The position numbers and the translations under genes are program-made. The notes beneath the pieces are model-generated. The model did no database searches, was not told the origin of the DNA, and saw only the letters and a list, made by a program, of their open reading frames with translations. From an uncultured bacterium (GTDB lineage: Bacteria > Patescibacteriota > Patescibacteriia > UBA1558 > GWA2-36-10), in assembly GCA_937870675.1 (NCBI GenBank), contig CALMZN010000074.1:1-19042 (forward strand): a DNA stretch of 19,042 bases, written 5' to 3'. Shown piece after piece: positions 14,461 through 19,042 of the stretch; the stretch's first letter is position 1; every line of letters starts with the position of its first letter.

Positions 14461-15366
14461 TTAGCGTTTTTTATTAAACAATAATAATAATGGCGAAGCA
14501 ATAAATATTGATGAATAAGTTCCTACTATCACGCCAATCAATAAAGCTAGAGCCAAATATCTGGTGCTTTCTCCGCCAAAAAGCAGTATAGCCAGTAGCG
14601 CCAAGAAGGTGGTCAATGAGGTATTTAGCGAACGAACTATGGTTTGGTTGATGCTGATATTAATTATCTCTTCAAAATTGTCGTAACTGCGGCTCTTGAA
14701 AAGATTTTCTCGAATACGATCAAAAGTGACAATAGTGTCGTGGACTGAAAAACCCAACAAGGTCAACAAAGCTGTGACAAACAAACTATCTACCTCTACT
14801 CCAGCAAATCTGCCTAAGAAAACAAATATGCCGGTCACTACCAAGACATCATGAGCCAAGGCAATGATAGCCGACACTCCGTATTTCCATGATTCCACTG
14901 GTTTGGATACTTTTCTAAAAGCGTAAGCAATATATAAAACTATAAAAACTAAAACAATGATAATCGCCTGAATGGCTTTGGTTTTTAGTTCTTTGCCTAA
15001 AGATGGTCCAATTGATTCAAACTTATTTTCTGAAAAAATATTATTATCAGTATTGGCTACTTTTATTTCGGTCAGGGCTTTGACGATTTCCTGATGGCGA
15101 GCTTCGTCAATATTTTGAAAACGGAAAATATAATCTTTTTCTCCGGATGGCTGAACTATTACATCAGTTATATTCACTTGATTGAAAACCGCTTTAACTT
15201 CATCCACATTAGGTCTCTGCTGTGAGTAAGTGACGTCCATCAAACTTCCGCCAGTAAAGTCCAAGCCATACTTTAGCCCCCAAAGAAACCAGCCAAGTAT
15301 TGAAATAGAAACAAGTGTTATAGAAACAGTATACCAAATTTTTCTTGTTTGAATGATTTTAAACAT
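14461..15366 (-). CDS. secF: Protein translocase subunit SecF
   Basis: The 301-residue protein has the SecF layout: a first membrane helix, the periplasm-side segment GLDFTGGSLMDV (34-45), then five C-terminal helices with the family signatures ALAHDVLVV, LGFSVHDTIVTFDRIREN and INQTIVRSLNTSLTTFLAL. With SecD it forms a proton-driven complex that pulls exported proteins through SecYEG on the outer face of the membrane. The length is normal. It starts 12 bp after the secD stop and is co-transcribed with it. A hairpin at the right end of the adjacent IS and an intergenic gap of about 25 bp separate it from the IS. Confidence 0.96.
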   Translation of the reverse strand: MFKIIQTRKIWYTVSITLVSISILGWFLWGLKYGLDFTGGSLMDVTYSQQRPNVDEVKAVFNQVNITDVIVQPSGEKDYIFRFQNIDEARHQEIVKALTEIKVANTDNNIFSENKFESIGPSLGKELKTKAIQAIIIVLVFIVLYIAYAFRKVSKPVESWKYGVSAIIALAHDVLVVTGIFVFLGRFAGVEVDSLFVTALLTLLGFSVHDTIVTFDRIRENLFKSRSYDNFEEIINISINQTIVRSLNTSLTTFLALLAILLFGGESTRYLALALLIGVIVGTYSSIFIASPLLLLFNKKR

Positions 15367-15378
15367 ATTTTTTATACC

Positions 15379-17043
15379 TTATGTTTTTTCTAATTTTACA
15401 CCAAACCAGCCGAGTTTATTTTCCAATTTTTTGTTAACTATCAAGCGCATAAAGGTATGGGTGACGGTCAGAGCGGAAAACATGGACACCAAAATACCAA
15501 TACCCAAAGTAATAGCAAAACCCTTGATAATTGAAGTGCCAAACCAAGCCAAAATCACACAAGTGATAATTGAGGAAAAGTTTGAATCCCTGATTGATGG
15601 CCAGGCCCTATCAAAGCCCTCCTCAATAGCGGTAGTTAAATTTTTGCCATTGTAAAGCTCCTCTTTGGTACGCTCAAATATCAAAACATTGGCATCAACC
15701 GCCATACCAATAGACAGAATAAAACCCGCAATACCAGCCATAGTCATAGTCACTGGTATTAATTCAAATATTGATAAACTCAAGGTCGTGTAGATACCCA
15801 AAGCAATAACAGCCAAAAAGCCAGGCAAACGATAAAATAGCAACATAAACAAAGCGGCCGCTAAAAAACCAATAAGGCCAGCCAATAAACTTTGGGTCAA
15901 AGAAATCTTGCCCAAAGTCGGTCCAATAGTCTGCTGGGTAAGCAAGCTAATCGGCACTGGCAAAGCGCCTAAGTTCAAGTCCTTGACCAACTGCTTGGCT
16001 TCAGCAATAGTAAACTTGCCGGAAATTTGAGCTGAACCATCTTTGATTGGCTCTTGAACCACTGGACTGGAGCGCAATGATCCATCCAAAAATATACCAA
16101 TTGGTTTGCCGACATTAGCTTCAGTCAGAGAGGCAAAAACCTTTGTGCCTTCTTCGTCAAAATCAAGCAAAACCATGGGGTCTTGGGTATTGGGATCAAA
16201 TTGCAACTGCGCTTTTTTTATGTTTTTACCACCCAAGCTAGTGTCCAACCAATTATTGTTCAAATCAGCATTCTTTTTGGCAAACAAAATATGAGCAGAA
16301 TGAACTTCCAACACACCCTCGGCTGTAGTGCGCTCCTCTATTTTTTTTATAATATGATAGCCAAACTGTGATTCCACTAATTGCGGACTAATCTGGCCAG
16401 ATTTTAAATCCTCAAAAATCGCTTTGTCAAACTCGGGCACAAAAGTATCTTTTTTGACCCAACCCAAATCACCGCCAGCATCTTTTGAGCCCGGATCTTC
16501 ACTGAATTCTTTGGCTAGCTTGGCAAAATCTTCATTTTTTAAAGCTCGCTTCAAGACCTCTTCAGCTTTTAGACGAATAGCATCATTGTCAGTTGACGAT
16601 GTGTCAGCGCCTTGAGTTTTGAATTCTAATAGTGGCGTCTTATCAATAATTTTGATAGCTTCATTGACATCAGTGACACCAGCCAATTCCACAATAATGC
16701 GATAATTTTCCCCGCTGTAATTGGTCTGAACTAATGGCTCAGAAACACCATAGGCATTGACTCGTCTTTCAATGACATCCCGCAGAGCTTCCACACGGTC
16801 ACGACGATCGCTATTGGGCACATTGCTAACATCAGCTTGATAAACAAGATGGGTACCACCTTGTAAATCAAGGCCCAAGTGCATTTTGACCTTATTTATA
16901 AGGTGATCTTTGGGTAAAAAAGATACATTGGGTAGAACAAAAAGTACAGCCATTAAAGTCATAATAGCTATAAATACCCCTGTCCACCTGAGCCGATTTT
17001 TACTAATAACCTTGTGTTGTTGTGGATAACTATATTTGTTCAT
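15379..17043 (-). CDS. secD: Protein translocase subunit SecD with inserted parvulin domain
   Basis: The 554-residue protein has SecD parts in order: first helix (19-40), GLDLQGGTHLVYQAD (57-71), the RDRVEALRDVIERRVNAYGVSEP segment (81-103), the P1 strand TPLLEFKTQ (136-144), the head region QFDPNTQDP to SGKFTIAEAK (281-350), and the RND-type helices with GMAVDANVLIFERTKEE. Between 144 and about 260 an insert matches PpiC/parvulin prolyl isomerases: FAKLAKEFSEDPG, GGDLGW, VPEFDKAIF and FGYHIIKKIEE. The first parvulin strand (AHIL, His251) comes after the rest instead of before it. I chose the ATG at 17043; a TTG at 17052 adds three residues. An extended -10 promoter lies 33 bp upstream. The isomerase may fold proteins as they leave the translocon. 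Confidence 0.93.
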   Translation of the reverse strand: MNKYSYPQQHKVISKNRLRWTGVFIAIMTLMAVLFVLPNVSFLPKDHLINKVKMHLGLDLQGGTHLVYQADVSNVPNSDRRDRVEALRDVIERRVNAYGVSEPLVQTNYSGENYRIIVELAGVTDVNEAIKIIDKTPLLEFKTQGADTSSTDNDAIRLKAEEVLKRALKNEDFAKLAKEFSEDPGSKDAGGDLGWVKKDTFVPEFDKAIFEDLKSGQISPQLVESQFGYHIIKKIEERTTAEGVLEVHSAHILFAKKNADLNNNWLDTSLGGKNIKKAQLQFDPNTQDPMVLLDFDEEGTKVFASLTEANVGKPIGIFLDGSLRSSPVVQEPIKDGSAQISGKFTIAEAKQLVKDLNLGALPVPISLLTQQTIGPTLGKISLTQSLLAGLIGFLAAALFMLLFYRLPGFLAVIALGIYTTLSLSIFELIPVTMTMAGIAGFILSIGMAVDANVLIFERTKEELYNGKNLTTAIEEGFDRAWPSIRDSNFSSIITCVILAWFGTSIIKGFAITLGIGILVSMFSALTVTHTFMRLIVNKKLENKLGWFGVKLEKT

Positions 17044-17075
17044 AATTTCCAAGTTTTTAAGTAAATAACCAACTC

Positions 17076-17103
17076 ATTTTAACACAAATCACAATTTTGA
17101 CAA
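17076..17103 (-). promoter_or_regulatory. Promoter of secDF
   Basis: On the minus strand TTGTCA (17103-17098), a 16-bp spacer and TAAAAT (17081-17076) preceded by TGT (extended -10). The leader is about 26 nt. Confidence 0.6.
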
Positions 17104-17191
17104 GGGCATTCCTAGCCAAAATTAAAAATATTAATATAGTGTCTAGAGAGCATTTATTGAATAGTTTTAAGCTCTTAGCTGGCCAAATGAC

Positions 17192-17893
17192 CTAAGCACC
17201 ACCAAATCTTCTTTGTCGATTACTAAACTCCAGCAAAGCTTCATCAAAATCATCTTTAGTAAATTCTGGCCACATTTTTTTGACAAAATATAATTCGCTG
17301 TAGACCGATTGCCAAGTCAAAAAGCCAGATAATCTTTGTTCGCCTGATGTTCTAATAATAAAATCCGGATCAGGCAAATTAGCGGTGTATAAATTTTTAC
17401 TAAGCAAATCTTGGGTAATTTCTGTCACTGGTACCTTGTCAACAACTATTTTTTTTACGGCTCTGACAATTTCTTCACGACCACCATAATTAAAACAAAT
17501 GTTCAAAATACCTTTACTAGCTGAACTAGTTAATTCCTCGGCTTTAATAATAGCTTTTTGCAAATCAGCAGATAGATCAACTCTGCCACCCAATATGCAC
17601 AATCTAATCCCCTTTTTTAATAAAAAATCAACTTCTTTTTCTAATAAAATTTTAAATAAACCTAGCAAATAATTTACTTCGTCTTGGTTTCTTTTCCAGT
17701 TTTCAGTAGAAAAAGCATAAATAGTCATTATTTTTATACCTTTTTCCAAAGCATATTCAGCAATTTCTTTAACCTTATCAAAACCAATCCTATGCCCCTC
17801 AAAGGTGGGTAAATTATGCGCTTTGGCCCAACGGCGATTGCCGTCAATTATAATTCCGATATGATTCGGCACTATTATTTTTTCTGAATTCAT
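17192..17893 (-). CDS. uppS: Isoprenyl (undecaprenyl) diphosphate synthase
   Basis: The 233-residue protein is a cis-prenyltransferase. It has the catalytic HIGIIIDGNRRWAK (Asp17), FSTENWKR (61-68), NYGGREEI (135-142) and RTSGEQRLSGFLTWQ (181-195) followed by YSELYF (Glu200). It adds isopentenyl units to farnesyl diphosphate to make the C55 carrier lipid for peptidoglycan and surface glycans, which ties it to the GtrA and glycosyltransferase genes in the window. The frame extends 14 codons upstream, but the ATG at 17893 fits the family and lies only 6 nt after a perfect -10 box, implying a leaderless message. Length is typical. The promoter sits directly after the typA terminator. Confidence 0.95.
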   Translation of the reverse strand: MNSEKIIVPNHIGIIIDGNRRWAKAHNLPTFEGHRIGFDKVKEIAEYALEKGIKIMTIYAFSTENWKRNQDEVNYLLGLFKILLEKEVDFLLKKGIRLCILGGRVDLSADLQKAIIKAEELTSSASKGILNICFNYGGREEIVRAVKKIVVDKVPVTEITQDLLSKNLYTANLPDPDFIIRTSGEQRLSGFLTWQSVYSELYFVKKMWPEFTKDDFDEALLEFSNRQRRFGGA

Positions 17894-17899
17894 TTTTTT

Positions 17900-17928
17900 A
17901 TTATAGCAACATAAAATCTGCTTGTGAA
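17900..17928 (-). promoter_or_regulatory. uppS promoter predicting a leaderless mRNA
   Basis: On the minus strand TTCACA (17928-17923), a 17-bp spacer and a perfect TATAAT (17905-17900) with TG one base upstream. Transcription starting 7 nt after the -10 would begin at the A of the uppS ATG (17893). Confidence 0.75.
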
Positions 17929-17933
17929 GACCC

Positions 17934-17967
17934 AAAAAAACACCCCGCGCATATAGTGGGGGATGTT
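17934..17967 (-). terminator. Rho-independent terminator of typA
   Basis: On the minus strand AACATCCCCC...GGGGTGTT forms a stem with a small bulge and runs into TTTTTTT (17940-17934). It starts 11 bp after the typA stop. Confidence 0.8.
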
Positions 17968-17978
17968 TTCTTAAAAAT

Positions 17979-19042
17979 TTATTCTTCGTTGTTTAATGCT
18001 TGACGATTGGCTTTGCGACGGTCATTGTCAGTCAAGGACTGCTTGCGTAAGCGCACACTTTTTGGCGTCACTTCCAAATATTCATCATCAGCAATTATTT
18101 CCAAACCCTTCTCAATGCTCAAAATATTTGGTGGCACCAAGGCAATAGCTTCATCCGAGGCCTTACTGCGCATATTGGTCAATTGCTTGCCCTTGGTGGG
18201 ATTGACATTCATATCCATGCCTTTGGCGGCATTACCAATGACCATACCTTCGTAGACCTCCACACCTGGCCCTATATAAAGCACGCCTCTGTCTTGTAGA
18301 TTATACAAAGAAAATCCTAAGGCCTTACCAGTAGCCATTGATACCATAGAGCCGACATCACGCTTTTTGATCTCACCAGTATAAGGACGATAGCCAATGA
18401 CTCGCGCGCATAAAATGCCTTCACCACGAGTATCAATAATAAATTCTCCCCGATAGCCCAGCAAACCCCTAGTCGGCATTTCAAATATCAAGCGCGTTTG
18501 ACTGCCGTGACTTTTCATACTAGTCACAATCCCCTTGCGCTTACCGATTTTTTCCATGACTACTCCAGAACTACTTTCGGGCACATCTATAGTGACTTCT
18601 TCAAAGGGCTCCAGTTTTTTACCCTCTTTTTCTTTGATAATTACTTGGGGTTGAGATACCTGCAGTTCATAACCTTCCCGACGCATAGTTTCAATCAAAA
18701 TAGCAATGTGCAATTCGCCACGGCCATATACTTTGAAGGTATCGTTGGAAAAATCAATTTTTAATCCCACATTAATTTCCAATTCTTTTTCCAAACGCTC
18801 GCGCAGTTGCTTGCTGGTGACATATTTTCCTTCACGCCCAGCAAAAGGAGAACTATTGACCAGAAAATCCAAAGATATTGTGGGCTCATCCACAGTAATG
18901 GCTGGCAGAGCTTCTTGATCGGCTGACAAGCAAATAGTTTCGCCAATATCAATGTTTGGGAAACCAGCGACCATTACTATATCACCGGCCACAGCTTCAC
19001 CTAAATCCAGGGCGGTGCCATTGGCGCCGGTGAGATCACCGC
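17979..19042 (-). CDS. typA: Translational GTPase TypA/BipA, N-terminal part beyond window
   Basis: The frame is open to the window edge (354 visible residues) and covers the part after the GTPase domain. It has the end of domain II (GDIVMVAGFPNIDIGETI), a domain III elongation-factor fold (SKQLRERLEKELEINVGL, YGRGELHIAILIETMRREG), the domain V fold (VTIDVPESSSGVVMEKIGKRKG, MPTRGLLGYRGEF) and the TypA-specific C-terminal domain (GKALGFSLYNLQDRG, GMDMNVNPTKGKQLTNMR). TypA is an EF-G-like GTPase that binds ribosomes and assists assembly and stress adaptation. The DMNVNPTK-KQLTNMR signature separates it from LepA and EF-G. A terminator follows directly. The true start lies outside the window. 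Confidence 0.96.
   Translation of the reverse strand, partial: GDLTGANGTALDLGEAVAGDIVMVAGFPNIDIGETICLSADQEALPAITVDEPTISLDFLVNSSPFAGREGKYVTSKQLRERLEKELEINVGLKIDFSNDTFKVYGRGELHIAILIETMRREGYELQVSQPQVIIKEKEGKKLEPFEEVTIDVPESSSGVVMEKIGKRKGIVTSMKSHGSQTRLIFEMPTRGLLGYRGEFIIDTRGEGILCARVIGYRPYTGEIKKRDVGSMVSMATGKALGFSLYNLQDRGVLYIGPGVEVYEGMVIGNAAKGMDMNVNPTKGKQLTNMRSKASDEAIALVPPNILSIEKGLEIIADDEYLEVTPKSVRLRKQSLTDNDRRKANRQALNNEE

Noticed and set aside
17100..17191. A terminator after uppS
   Set aside because: A weak GAGAGC/GCTCT pairing is present but has no T run.

Overview
The window looks like a chromosomal segment of a Candidate Phyla Radiation (Patescibacteria) bacterium, probably from the Parcubacteria side. 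This is inferred from several traits: AT-rich housekeeping genes mostly without Shine-Dalgarno (SD) sites, a 16S rRNA with a rare paired change in the 530 pseudoknot (U505/A526) and mismatches to common primers, a solitary 16S gene, many dispersed GC-rich palindromes, and small glycan and GIY-YIG genes. The lineage cannot be fixed without a 16S tree.

Layout. Bases 1-6272 hold a surface-glycan block: an unrecognised partial protein and a GtrA-type flippase (minus), then an NAD-dependent sugar epimerase, a GT4 glycosyltransferase and a small HD hydrolase (plus), then a GT4-like glycosyltransferase and an APH-fold kinase (minus, 2 bp apart). Bases 6400-8100 carry two single-gene units, a zinc-ribbon protein and a nitronate monooxygenase-type flavoprotein. 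Each has its own hairpin terminator, and they are GC-richer than their neighbours. Bases 8300-9335 are a plus-strand tRNA cluster (Ile-GAT, Phe-GAA, Pro-TGG, Gly-TCC) threaded with palindromes. A small GIY-YIG endonuclease gene lies between a broken 5' copy of tRNA-Phe and the intact tRNA-Phe. Bases 9410-11324 are a complete minus-strand 16S unit: sigma70-type promoter, leader, processing stem, 16S gene and terminator, with no 23S behind it. Bases 11440-13310 hold a GC-rich two-gene unit (OmpA-like secreted protein and lipoprotein) next to an IS481/IS3-like insertion sequence (about 13458-14436). Bases 14461-19042 return to housekeeping genes on the minus strand: secF, secD with a parvulin domain inside it, uppS and the C-terminal part of typA.

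How the parts fit. UppS makes the undecaprenyl carrier on which the epimerase, glycosyltransferases and GtrA flippase could build surface glycans. SecDF supports export, and the parvulin insert suggests folding assistance at the exit site. The most unusual structures are the tRNA-Phe/GIY-YIG module with a palindrome inserted in its broken tRNA copy, the apparently circularly permuted parvulin inside SecD, the IS end that appears to supply the -35 box of the foreign-looking OmpA-like/lipoprotein unit, and a uppS promoter positioned to give a leaderless mRNA.
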